Shown piece by piece: positions 52,207 through 60,199 of a stretch of 64,000 nucleotides of DNA. Made by a program: the position numbers and the translations under genes. This DNA comes from CALCLY01 sp900552775 (GTDB lineage Bacteria; Bacillota; Clostridia; UMGS1883; UMGS1540), in NCBI GenBank assembly GCA_937966555.1, contig CALCLY010000036.1:1-64000 (forward strand), given 5' to 3'. Numbering within the stretch: position 1 is the first letter of the stretch; every line of letters begins with the position of its first letter. The notes under the pieces are model-generated. The model did no database searches, had not been told where the DNA came from, and saw only the letters and a list, made by a program, of their open reading frames with translations.

Positions 52207-53551
52207 ATGAAATCTCCTCCTTCATTTTCCTGTAGATATGAACAAAGTATAGTATTTCCGCAACCGCCGTGAGTGCCCATGAAAATATATACAGCAAGTA
52301 TATGGATTCTATGGTTTTGAAGTATGCGAAAACCGTGTAAATCCAGACAATTCTGAAAACGCATGAACCCATTATTACAATGGCTGTCGGAACAATTGTT
52401 TTCCCCAGACCGCGCGAAGCGGCTATCGTACAGTCCATAAACGTTGAAACGCAGTACGAAAAGCTCATGATTTTTATTCTGTCCATCCCGGCGGATATAA
52501 CGGCCGGGTCGTTTGTGAACACAGACAGAAAGCTTTTTCCAAAAAGCAGAATACATACACCGAAAACCGCAGTGAAGCCTAAAGAATACAAAAGCCCCCA
52601 AAAGTAGCTTTTTATAACCCTTTCGTATTTTTTTGCGCCGTAGTTTCTGCTCATAAAGCTTGTACATGCCATGTAAATTGCCGCCATAACCTCATAAGCT
52701 ATCGAGTCGGCGTTGCATGCGGCGGCGTTGCCGGCAACTATTTCTGAGCCGAAGCTGTTTATACCCATCTGAACAAAAAGGTTAGCTATTGCAAATATTG
52801 CAAACTGAAATCCTGTAGGCAAGCCGAGATGCAGAACTTTTTTTGCAACATCGGCTGTTATATGCAGCGAGGAGCGGTAAAGTCCGTATGTTTCGTTACA
52901 ACCCGAAAGATTTATAAGCACCAGAAAAGCCGATACGTATTGCGCCGCAACACTTGCTATCGCAACCCCGGCAACATCAAGCTTAAACACAATTACGAGG
53001 ACAAGGTTCAGTATAATATTCACAACGCCTGCAACGGAAAGATAGTAAAGCGGTTTCTTTGTATCTCCGGCGGCACTTAAAACGGCGTTGCCGAAATTAT
53101 ATATACCGAGCGCCGGCATGCCGAGAAAATAAATTCTTATGTAAAGAGCAGCACCGTCCAAAAGATCTGCCCTTGTGTTAAAAAGACGAAGCATGGGCTT
53201 TGCAAGCAATATGCCGCATATCATTAAAATTATACCGGCAAAGAAACATATGAAAAGCGATGAATGAACCGTTTTCATTACTTTGTCTTTTGCATCTTCA
53301 CCGAGATATCTTGCCGTAAGAACGTTTACGCCGCTGCCGATACCTATGATTATTCCCGTAAACAGCGTGACAAGCGTTGCGGCGGAACCGACTGACCCGA
53401 GGGACGAAGAACCTGCAAATCTGCCGACAACCGCAATGTCGCACATATTAAAAAGAATCTGAAGAAGATTCGAAAATATTAAGGGTATGCAGAAAAAGAG
53501 CATATTGAGCGGCAGAGAGCCGATTGTCATGTTATCATTTGTTTTTTTCAT
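52193..53551 (-). CDS. MATE-family efflux transporter (452 aa)
   Basis: Multidrug and toxic compound extrusion protein with twelve helices and two MatE repeats, exporting cationic compounds with Na+ or H+. The N-terminal part has PLNMLFFCIPLIFSNLLQILFN and the VGRFAGSSSLGSVG loop; an ARYLGE motif and the pseudo-repeat around 250 follow. The ATG at 53551 is preferred: the promoter's start point is predicted near 53565, so the TTG at 53566 would lie at or before +1. The HAD gene overlaps its 3' end. A divergent TetR regulator lies 217 bases away and may control it. Confidence 0.9.
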   Translation of the reverse strand: MKKTNDNMTIGSLPLNMLFFCIPLIFSNLLQILFNMCDIAVVGRFAGSSSLGSVGSAATLVTLFTGIIIGIGSGVNVLTARYLGEDAKDKVMKTVHSSLFICFFAGIILMICGILLAKPMLRLFNTRADLLDGAALYIRIYFLGMPALGIYNFGNAVLSAAGDTKKPLYYLSVAGVVNIILNLVLVIVFKLDVAGVAIASVAAQYVSAFLVLINLSGCNETYGLYRSSLHITADVAKKVLHLGLPTGFQFAIFAIANLFVQMGINSFGSEIVAGNAAACNADSIAYEVMAAIYMACTSFMSRNYGAKKYERVIKSYFWGLLYSLGFTAVFGVCILLFGKSFLSVFTNDPAVISAGMDRIKIMSFSYCVSTFMDCTIAASRGLGKTIVPTAIVIMGSCVFRIVWIYTVFAYFKTIESIYLLYIFSWALTAVAEILYFVHIYRKMKEEISYEQH

Positions 53552-53571
53552 TTTTTTCACACTCAAAAATT

Positions 53572-53600
53572 ATTTTAGCATAAAACGCAAGGCTTTTCAA
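53572..53600 (-). promoter_or_regulatory. Promoter of the MATE-HAD operon
   Basis: Minus strand: TTGAAA, 17 bases, TAAAAT. Confidence 0.65.
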
Positions 53601-53699
53601 GCTTTTTTCGGAAAAATCATTTACGGATAAGCGCTGTTTGTTGCGCTGAACATATATTTAATAAAATTTACGGCTGCGTTTAAAAAAACAAATTTTCCA

Positions 53700-53728
53700 T
53701 TGACATAAGATAAAATCCATATTATAAT
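53700..53728 (+). promoter_or_regulatory. Consensus promoter of the TetR regulator gene
   Basis: TTGACA, 17 bases, TATAAT, full consensus, about 60 bases upstream of the ATG. Confidence 0.8.
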
Positions 53729-53742
53729 TAATATGCATATTA
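53729..53742. promoter_or_regulatory. Candidate TetR operator (14-bp perfect palindrome)
   Basis: TAATATGCATATTA begins immediately after the -10 box and spans the predicted start site. TetR-family regulators usually bind such palindromes to repress their own promoter; binding here is inference. Confidence 0.6.
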
Positions 53743-53768
53743 GTTAGTAAAGGAGGTACGTATGTCTT

Positions 53769-54461
53769 ATGCGAAAAGATGGTATCGAAACGAGAAATAA
53801 GATTCTGACCGTCTGCGTTCGTTTATTCTTGGAACAAGGCTACAAAAACACTACAATTACACAGATTACAGAGGAGGCAGGTATATCAAGGGGCAGCTTT
53901 CAAAACTTTTTTCCGACTAAGGACGCCGTTTTGCTGGATCTTGTGAAAACAATGTTCGGCGGACAATTCGGTGCGGCAAGGAGCATTGTCGGTGATAATT
54001 TGCAGCCGGTTTACATTTATGCAGTGGAAACGGCGATACAGCTTACGCTTACCGAGCTGAATGAAAGCCTGAGAGAAATATATATTGAAGCGTATACGGT
54101 GCCAAATATTGCCGAATATATTTTTCTTCAAACCACGGCAGAATTAAAGCAGATATTCGGCGGCAATTTCCCGGAGTATACCGAATATGATTTCTATGAA
54201 ATTGAAATCGGCACATCGGGACTGATGCGAAACTACATGGCGAAAAAATGTGACATTCATTTTCCGCTCGAACATAAGGTGAACCGCTTTCTGTCGGCGG
54301 CAATGCGTGTCTATAATGTTTCGGAGGAAGACCGGGAAAAGGTGCTTGCATTTGTTGCGACACTGGATTTAAAGACAATTTCCACAGAAGTTATGCATAA
54401 GTTGTTTGCGGTACTGGAAATGAGGTATGATTTTAAGCTGCTGGACAGCGGAAAGGAATAG
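53769..54461 (+). CDS. TetR/AcrR-family transcriptional regulator (230 aa)
   Basis: N-terminal DNA-binding helix-turn-helix at about 10-56 (ITQITEEAGISRGSFQNFF) and an unassigned C-terminal ligand-binding/dimerisation domain of about 170 residues. AGGAGG (53752-53757) serves the ATG at 53769; an earlier ATG at 53762 opens only a 12-codon frame. It has a consensus promoter with a palindrome over the start site, typical of autorepression. It is divergent from the MATE-HAD operon and followed after nine bases by a beta-helix surface protein gene, either of which could be its target. The ligand is unknown. Confidence 0.85.
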   Translation: MRKDGIETRNKILTVCVRLFLEQGYKNTTITQITEEAGISRGSFQNFFPTKDAVLLDLVKTMFGGQFGAARSIVGDNLQPVYIYAVETAIQLTLTELNESLREIYIEAYTVPNIAEYIFLQTTAELKQIFGGNFPEYTEYDFYEIEIGTSGLMRNYMAKKCDIHFPLEHKVNRFLSAAMRVYNVSEEDREKVLAFVATLDLKTISTEVMHKLFAVLEMRYDFKLLDSGKE

Positions 54462-54505
54462 GTATAAATTATGAAAAGATTATCATCGGTTTTTTTGCAC
54501 TGATT

Positions 54506-56413
54506 TTGGCACTTATTACGACTGCGGCATATGCAAACGGAGAGATTTCCAAAATTCACAGCCATTGCGTCTGCGGAGAGAATGATTGCATGAGCGGACA
54601 CGGTGAAACGGCAAATTGGCAAGCGTGGAACGGTGACACCTCTGTCGGCACGGCAAGCGGCGATACGGGAACAACGAAATATTTATATTTGGAAAATGAT
54701 GTTACCGTAACAAGCACTCTCAACATTTCCAATGTCACCGTATATCTTTGCCTTAACGGCAATACGCTTACGATAGATAACGCAGGAAACCCGGCTGTTC
54801 GCGTCGGCAAAAACCAAACCTTCGTACTCTGCGACTGCAAGACCGGCGGTAAAATTACCGGCGCAAAGGGTTCTGCACAAAAAGACACTGTAAGATTCGG
54901 CGCAGTAAACTGTCAGTCGGACAGTAATTTTGTTATGTACGGCGGCAGTATATCAGATAACACTGTTGAGCATGCAAACGGCGGAGGCGTTTTTGTAAAC
55001 GGTGGTACATTTACTATGTACGGAGGCTCTATAAACAACAATAAAGCGCCGAACGGCTCGGGCGGTGCAATTTCTGTTGAAAACGGCACAATAAATACAC
55101 ACGGCGGCGAAATGAACGGAAACAGCGCAATAAACGGCGGAGCAATTCATCTTAATGGCAATACAGAAGGTGGAATCTGCAATATAAAAGCAGACAGCAA
55201 TGCTGCGACAAGCATGGGCGGTGCGATTTATACCGAAACGAGCGGCATAATTAAATTCCGCGATATTGAATTAAGCAAAAACAGCGCAAATTTAGGCGGC
55301 GGAATTTATCTCAAATTTGCTGCGAACAATATTTATGCGCATATAGATAACGCCAACATACACGATAACTCCGCTTCCGGCAGCGGCGGAGGTATTTATC
55401 TCAACAGCGGCGGGAATAGCAATCCGGTTACCAATATGAATTGCAGCAACATATGCAATAATACATCCGGGTCTGACGGCGGAGGTATTTTTGCGGGTCC
55501 GGGCACTATGCTTAATTTGCGCGACGGCTCTGTAAACAATAATACTTGTGCAGCAGGAGGAGGCGGCGGAATCCGGGCGGCAAGCGATACACAAGTTATG
55601 ATATCAAAAGGCGAAAACCCATTTTACATAAAGGGAAATACCGCAGATTTAGGCGGAGGAATTTCCCCAAGCGGAGATTCGTTCGTCGTTAACGGAAGCT
55701 GTATAATCGAAGAAAACACGGCAAGAAAGGCAGGCGGCGGAGTTTACATTGACTACATCTCCACATGGTGTATATTTAACTCTGCAACAATAACAAAGAA
55801 TTCATCTCCGCAAGGCGGCGGAATTTGCTTAAACAAGAAAAACAATTTCGGCAACGAGCTTGAAATCTCAGGAGGGACAACCATAATCGGAAACACCTCG
55901 CCCAAAGACGGTTCGCCAAGCAACCTCTATCTTATGAACGGCAAAAAGTTTCAATTTCGCAAAGGCATGACAGGCACTGAAAAAGTCGGTGTTTCCGTGA
56001 GTAAAACGCCGACGTTTACAGAGCCGGTAGATATAGAATATGTGTTTAACGAAACGTGGCACGACCCGGTCGGCGACCGTTCAAACTTCATCATACCGGA
56101 CAATGACGACTACAAAGTGATCTACAAAAACAAGGAACATTGGCTTGTTCTCAAACCGTCGCTGACGCTGACCGCGGACGATATATCGGTTTTAAACCTT
56201 TACAAACCGGCTTCTTTGTTTGCGGCAAGCTATCACGGAGACCGGCTTTTGGATATCAAGTCCATACCGCTTGATATTGCCGAAAAAACTTCTTTTGACA
56301 TCGCCGCAATCGGGCTAAACATAAAAGGCGCGACAAAGATCAAAGCTTTCCTGTTGGATAGTAATATAATACCGCAATGCTACAGCGCATCGGCAGAATT
56401 ATCTGAAAACTAA
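54506..56413 (+). CDS. Beta-helix surface protein, signal peptide split by frameshift
   Basis: An exported right-handed parallel beta-helix protein of the Pmp/adhesin-like kind: repeated GGGIYL/GGGIF/GGAIH turns every 25-35 residues from about 85 to 460, followed by the shared ~75-residue module (about 545-635; SLFAASYHGDRLLDI, IKAFLLDS). No lyase catalytic residues were recognised. The open frame starts only at TTG 54506, in the middle of a hydrophobic stretch. The true start is probably ATG 54471, ten bases after the TetR stop: with one extra A in the A4 run (54474-54477) it would read MKKIIIGFFALILALITTAAYA, a perfect signal peptide. As written the ATG frame stops after ten codons. This is either a sequence error or a genuine off-state. 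Confidence 0.75.
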   Translation: MALITTAAYANGEISKIHSHCVCGENDCMSGHGETANWQAWNGDTSVGTASGDTGTTKYLYLENDVTVTSTLNISNVTVYLCLNGNTLTIDNAGNPAVRVGKNQTFVLCDCKTGGKITGAKGSAQKDTVRFGAVNCQSDSNFVMYGGSISDNTVEHANGGGVFVNGGTFTMYGGSINNNKAPNGSGGAISVENGTINTHGGEMNGNSAINGGAIHLNGNTEGGICNIKADSNAATSMGGAIYTETSGIIKFRDIELSKNSANLGGGIYLKFAANNIYAHIDNANIHDNSASGSGGGIYLNSGGNSNPVTNMNCSNICNNTSGSDGGGIFAGPGTMLNLRDGSVNNNTCAAGGGGGIRAASDTQVMISKGENPFYIKGNTADLGGGISPSGDSFVVNGSCIIEENTARKAGGGVYIDYISTWCIFNSATITKNSSPQGGGICLNKKNNFGNELEISGGTTIIGNTSPKDGSPSNLYLMNGKKFQFRKGMTGTEKVGVSVSKTPTFTEPVDIEYVFNETWHDPVGDRSNFIIPDNDDYKVIYKNKEHWLVLKPSLTLTADDISVLNLYKPASLFAASYHGDRLLDIKSIPLDIAEKTSFDIAAIGLNIKGATKIKAFLLDSNIIPQCYSASAELSEN

Positions 56414-56479
56414 CTGACGAAAAATGCCAAGTCATACAGAAAAATGTGTTGTACAAAGCGAGAAAATTATATCAAACCG

Positions 56480-56508
56480 TTGTTCTGACCGGCAATGCGT
56501 GGTATAAT
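56480..56508 (+). promoter_or_regulatory. Promoter of the small membrane protein gene
   Basis: TTGTTC, 17 bases, TATAAT, about 45 bases before the ATG. Confidence 0.55.
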
Positions 56509-56551
56509 CATAACAACAGCAGACTGAAATTTGTATATGGAGCGTGATTAA

Positions 56552-56821
56552 ATGAAAAAATCGATAAAATCTTTTACATTTTGGTTTGCCCTTGTCGGCA
56601 TTATCGGAGTTATCTTAAATGTGACCGGTTTTGATGATGTCGGATTGTTTATCGGCTTCAATCCGATTTTGAATGTTTTAAGCGGCTCCAAAGCTTGCTG
56701 TGATGTTATCAATTCGGTTCTTTACCTTTGGTACATTTTGAGTATGATCACAATGATAGTTTATGGATTGGTTATTGACGCGCTAAAAAGCTTGATAAGA
56801 AAAAATGATGGTTCGGTTTAG
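56552..56821 (+). CDS. Small membrane protein of unknown function (89 aa)
   Basis: Not recognised. Two hydrophobic helices (about 9-27 and 58-77), a basic N-terminus (MKKSIKSF) and a basic C-terminus suggest a two-pass membrane protein with both ends in the cytoplasm; Cys49-Cys50 lie in the loop. GGAGCG precedes the ATG by about nine bases, and a good promoter lies upstream, which together support a real gene. It sits between the beta-helix gene and an IS256 remnant, so it may be part of an acquired segment. Confidence 0.55.
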   Translation: MKKSIKSFTFWFALVGIIGVILNVTGFDDVGLFIGFNPILNVLSGSKACCDVINSVLYLWYILSMITMIVYGLVIDALKSLIRKNDGSV

Positions 56822-56867
56822 ATTTAACCAAATTGATGAGGTCGGGAGTGCGGACATACACCAAGTA

Positions 56868-57045
56868 TGATTATCGTCAAGCTCTCCGTCAAGACCATTT
56901 TCGAGCATTTCTCGACCATCATCTTAAATACATCTTTCAGGTCATCAAAAATTTTTACATCGAGTCCTTTCATGATACTGCGCAAATTATCCTTGCGTTC
57001 TTTTTACTCTGCTCGTTCCTCGGGACTTAATTTGTACCTTGGCAT
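56868..57045 (-). pseudogene. IS256-family transposase N-terminal remnant
   Basis: On the minus strand, ATG 57045 begins MPRYKLSPEERAE, is stopped by TAA at 57004-57006, continues KERKDNLRSIMKGLDVKIF and DDLKDVFKMMVEKC, and after a shift of frame reads ENGLDGELDDN. This is the conserved N-terminal region of IS256-type (mutator) transposases; similarity ends abruptly near 56868. The catalytic part is missing, so it is inactive. With the terminator and pyrH promoter it accounts for most of the 523-base gap 56822-57344. Confidence 0.65.
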
Positions 57046-57091
57046 TTGCAGGTAATGAAGTTACTGCACCGAAATTTGAAAATTAAAATTA

Positions 57092-57135
57092 AAAGCTGAA
57101 TTCTAGGTTTGAACTTCCGGGTATTCAGCTTTTTT
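57092..57135 (+). terminator. Terminator before the pyrH operon
   Basis: AAAGCTGAAT / ATTCAGCTTT, a 10-bp stem with a 21-base loop and a T6 run. It separates the accessory region from the pyrH cluster. Confidence 0.65.
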
Positions 57136-57245
57136 AGTTGCTGATGTTACATATGTTTCGGCAGCGGAAGACTGAAAAATTCTGTTATTTATCCGTATTG
57201 ATCATTAAAATTTTCCCATATATTTAATAAAATTTACAGTTTTTA

Positions 57246-57274
57246 TTGAAATTTTTTCGGATATGTGATATACT
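57246..57274 (+). promoter_or_regulatory. Promoter of the pyrH cluster
   Basis: TTGAAA, 17 bases, TATACT. The leader would be about 64 bases to the ATG at 57345. Confidence 0.7.
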
Positions 57275-57344
57275 GAATACAATAATGACGTATCCGGGCA
57301 TAGCGAATATATATGCAAATTCTGAAAGGGGCGGTCTGATTTTG

Positions 57345-58040
57345 ATGTATAAAAGAGTGATGATAAAAATAAGCGGCGAGGCGCTTGCCGGCGAAACGGG
57401 CTTCGGGCTTGATTTTGATACGATAGGAGATATAGCCAAAACCATAGCGAGATGCTCAAACGAAGGCGCGGAAATCGCAATGGTTGTCGGCGGCGGAAAT
57501 TTCTGGCGCGGACGCAGCGGAAAAGATATGGACAGAACAAGAGCCGACCATATGGGAATGCTCGCAACGGTTATAAACGCACTTGCTCTCGGAGATGCGC
57601 TTGAGGGAGCGGGAATACCCACAAGAGTTCAGACCGGCATAGAAATGCAGAAAATAGCAGAGCCGTATATAAGAGGAAAAGCGGTTCGCCACCTCGAAAA
57701 AGGAAGAGTTGTAATATTCGGCTGCGGCACGGGCAATCCGTTTTTCTCTACAGATACTGCAGCTGCACTGCGCGCTGCGGAGATAGGAGCTGAGATTATT
57801 CTTTTGGCAAAGAAGGTTGACGGAGTTTACGACAAAGACCCCAATCTTTACAGCGATGCGAAGATGTTTGATAAGCTTACGTATATTGACGTTTTAAACC
57901 GCGGACTCGGTGTTATGGACTCAACCGCAACATCACTCTGCATGGACAACCATATTCCGATAAAAGTTTTCGGTCTTTCGGATCCCGAAAATATATACAG
58001 AGCCATAAACGGCGAAAAAATCGGAACAATGGTAGAATAA
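57345..58040 (+). CDS. pyrH: UMP kinase
   Basis: Phosphorylates UMP to UDP with ATP; amino-acid-kinase fold, hexameric in bacteria. KISGEALAG (about 8-16), VVGGGNFWRGR (about 46-56), the acidic DHMGMLATVINALAL segment and CGTGNPFFSTDTAAALRA are all present. 231 residues, the usual length. The frame is open back to 57246, but that lies in the promoter; AAAGGGG (57325-57331) serves ATG 57345 (an adjoining TTG at 57342 is possible). First gene of the pyrH-frr-uppS-cdsA-dxr-rseP-nusB-xseA run. rpsB and tsf, which often precede pyrH, are absent here. Confidence 0.95.
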   Translation: MYKRVMIKISGEALAGETGFGLDFDTIGDIAKTIARCSNEGAEIAMVVGGGNFWRGRSGKDMDRTRADHMGMLATVINALALGDALEGAGIPTRVQTGIEMQKIAEPYIRGKAVRHLEKGRVVIFGCGTGNPFFSTDTAAALRAAEIGAEIILLAKKVDGVYDKDPNLYSDAKMFDKLTYIDVLNRGLGVMDSTATSLCMDNHIPIKVFGLSDPENIYRAINGEKIGTMVE

Positions 58041-58078
58041 TACCGCATATAATTTAAAAACAGAAAGGGATGTAAAAA

Positions 58079-58633
58079 ATGAAAGGTTCTTATCCTGAAT
58101 TTGAAACAAAAATGGAGAAATCAATAGGCTTTATGAAAGAGGAGTTTGCCGCAATCCGTGCAGGACGCGCAAATGCCGCGGTTCTCGATAAGGTGATGGT
58201 TGAATATTACGGTACGCCCACACCTGTGCAGCAGGTCGGCACGATAAGCGTTCCCGAACCTCACATGCTTGTTATTCAGCCGTGGGACGCAAGCCTTTTG
58301 AAAGAAATAGAAAAAGCTATCTTAAAAAGTGAAATAGGAATTACTCCGGCAAATGACGGAAAGGTTATAAGACTTGCTTTCCCCACACTTACAGAGGAAC
58401 GCAGAAAAGAATTTGTTAAAGTTGCAAGCAAAAAAGCCGAGGAAGCGCGTGTTGCGGTAAGAAGTATCCGCCGTGATGCTATGGAATTTTACAAAAAGCA
58501 GCAGAAAGCAAGCGAAATAACAGAGGATGATCTTAAGGGTATAGAAAAAGACATTCAGGAACTTACCGATAAATATATCAAAAAAATAGACGATGAATTC
58601 AAGCTCAAAGAGAAAGAGATTCTTGCTATATGA
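58079..58633 (+). CDS. frr: Ribosome recycling factor
   Basis: Releases mRNA and tRNA from the post-termination ribosome together with EF-G. At 184 residues it shows the full RRF fold: N-terminal helix with RAGRANAAVLDKVMVEYYG (about 27-45), the hinge-domain part VQQVGTISVPEPHMLVIQPWD, and the long C-terminal helices (RKEFVKVASKKAEEARVAVR, RRDAM). GAAAGGGA precedes the ATG; uppS overlaps the stop by four bases (ATGA). Confidence 0.96.
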   Translation: MKGSYPEFETKMEKSIGFMKEEFAAIRAGRANAAVLDKVMVEYYGTPTPVQQVGTISVPEPHMLVIQPWDASLLKEIEKAILKSEIGITPANDGKVIRLAFPTLTEERRKEFVKVASKKAEEARVAVRSIRRDAMEFYKKQQKASEITEDDLKGIEKDIQELTDKYIKKIDDEFKLKEKEILAI

Positions 58634-59367
58634 CTTTTTTTAAAAAGAAAACCCACGATGTGGATTTTGATAATCTTCCGAGACATATCGGCATAATAAT
58701 GGACGGTAACGGAAGATGGGCAAAGAAAAGAGGACTTCCGAGAAGCGCCGGTCATGCCGCCGGCGCGGAAACATTTAAAAAAATCACAACATACTGCGGT
58801 GAAATAGGCATAAAACATCTCACCGTATATGCCTTTTCAACGGAAAACTGGAACAGACCGCAAAGTGAGGTTGACGCGCTTATGCGACTGCTTTCGGAAT
58901 ATCTTTCGCGTGCCTATGACGAGCTGCGCGGCAAAAATGTCCGTGTGCGCGTTATAGGAGAGAGATACATGCTTTCGGAAAAACTGCTTTCCGAGATTGA
59001 AGCGCTTGAAAAGCATACAGAAAAGAATATGGGGCTGCAGCTTAATCTGGCGCTCAGCTACGGCGGCAGACAGGAAATTGTGCATGCTGCAAAAAAGTGT
59101 GCGGAGCGTGTTAAAAACGGCGAAATTTCGCCGGAGGATATAACATGCGACATGATGAGCTCGTATATGTATACGGCAGGGCAGGATGACCCCGATCTTA
59201 TTATAAGACCGAGCGGCGAAAAAAGAACAAGTAATTTTTTGCTGTGGCAGTCGGCGTATTCCGAATATTGGTTTTCACATGTTATGTGGCCTTCGTTTAA
59301 GGAAAAACATTTGCTTGAGGCAATAGCGGAATACCAAAAAAGAAACAGGCGCTTCGGTGCACTGTAA
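58630..59367 (+). CDS. uppS: Isoprenyl transferase (undecaprenyl diphosphate synthase)
   Basis: Adds cis-isoprene units to farnesyl diphosphate to give the undecaprenyl carrier of wall precursors. Visible: IIMDGNGRWAKKRG (about 22-35, catalytic Asp), GHAAGAE, YAFSTENWNRP, the NxxxxYGGRQEI segment and IRPSGEKRTSNFLLWQ with the diphosphate-binding Arg. A typical 245 residues. Starts in the stop codon of frr. Confidence 0.95.
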   Translation: MTFFKKKTHDVDFDNLPRHIGIIMDGNGRWAKKRGLPRSAGHAAGAETFKKITTYCGEIGIKHLTVYAFSTENWNRPQSEVDALMRLLSEYLSRAYDELRGKNVRVRVIGERYMLSEKLLSEIEALEKHTEKNMGLQLNLALSYGGRQEIVHAAKKCAERVKNGEISPEDITCDMMSSYMYTAGQDDPDLIIRPSGEKRTSNFLLWQSAYSEYWFSHVMWPSFKEKHLLEAIAEYQKRNRRFGAL

Positions 59368-59391
59368 TTTATCTCGAAAGGCATGAGGCAG

Positions 59392-60186
59392 ATGTTTGGG
59401 GTCAGGTTTATAACGGCGGTTTTGGCGGTTGCACTTTTGGTTACGGTTCTGGTTTTACCGGAGCCTGTGCTCTTGTGCGCCGTTTTTATTATTAATGCGG
59501 CAATTCTTTTTGAGCTGTACAGGGCTCTTGACATTACGAAAAAGAAGCCGCTGTTTGTTTTGGGAATGTTGCCGCCGCTGCTTATATTTTTTAATATAAG
59601 AGCGGAAATTTTCATATTTATATATGCGGCTATGTTGTTTATAACAATGATATTGGATCATGAAAAAATAAAGCTTTCTGATATAGCCGCTGTATTTTTT
59701 CTGAGTATAACAGTAACATTTTTTATAAGAAACATAGTTTTGGTGCGCGAAATTAAAAATTCCGGAAAATATCTTGTATGGCTTGTTTTTGTTGCGGCGT
59801 GCATGAGTGATACTTTTGCATACATAAGCGGAAAGCTTTTCGGACGGCACAAGCTGTGCGAAAAATTAAGTCCGCACAAAACAGTAGAAGGTGCTGTGGG
59901 AGCGGTTGTCGGAGATGCTGTTTTCTGCATGGTATATGGGATTATTATATCAAAATGCTTCGGTCTTCATGTTAATATTCCGGCGCTCGGGGCGCTTGGC
60001 GTATTGGCTTCCGCTGCGGCTCAGGCGGGCGATCTTTCCGCTTCGGCAATAAAAAGAGAATGCGGCATAAAAGACTTCGGCACGGTTCTTCCGGGTCACG
60101 GCGGCGTTTTGGACAGGTTTGACAGCATTTTGTTTACGGCTCCGCTTGTGTATTTCTTTGTAACACTTGTGCCGATTATACTTTAA
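59392..60186 (+). CDS. cdsA: Phosphatidate cytidylyltransferase
   Basis: Integral membrane enzyme making CDP-diacylglycerol for phospholipid synthesis. About eight helices, with the C-terminal signature SASAIKRECGIKDFGTVLPGHGGVLDRFDS (S-x27-type motif) complete, and the SDTFAYISGKLFGRHK segment near 145. ATG 59392 is preferred, with AAAGG ten bases upstream; ATG 59383 is in frame but almost abuts the SD. Length 264, normal. Confidence 0.93.
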   Translation: MFGVRFITAVLAVALLVTVLVLPEPVLLCAVFIINAAILFELYRALDITKKKPLFVLGMLPPLLIFFNIRAEIFIFIYAAMLFITMILDHEKIKLSDIAAVFFLSITVTFFIRNIVLVREIKNSGKYLVWLVFVAACMSDTFAYISGKLFGRHKLCEKLSPHKTVEGAVGAVVGDAVFCMVYGIIISKCFGLHVNIPALGALGVLASAAAQAGDLSASAIKRECGIKDFGTVLPGHGGVLDRFDSILFTAPLVYFFVTLVPIIL

Positions 60187-60199
60187 AGAGGAATTACAT

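Noticed and set aside
53762..53800. Short upstream frame (MSYAKRWYRNEK) overlapping the TetR start
   Set aside because: Only 12 codons and four bases from the SD. A leader-peptide role is conceivable, but nothing in the sequence supports it over the correctly spaced TetR ATG.
56833..57055. Plus-strand frames of 60-65 codons after the small membrane protein
   Set aside because: They are antisense to the IS256 transposase remnant, whose minus-strand reading gives recognisable motifs.
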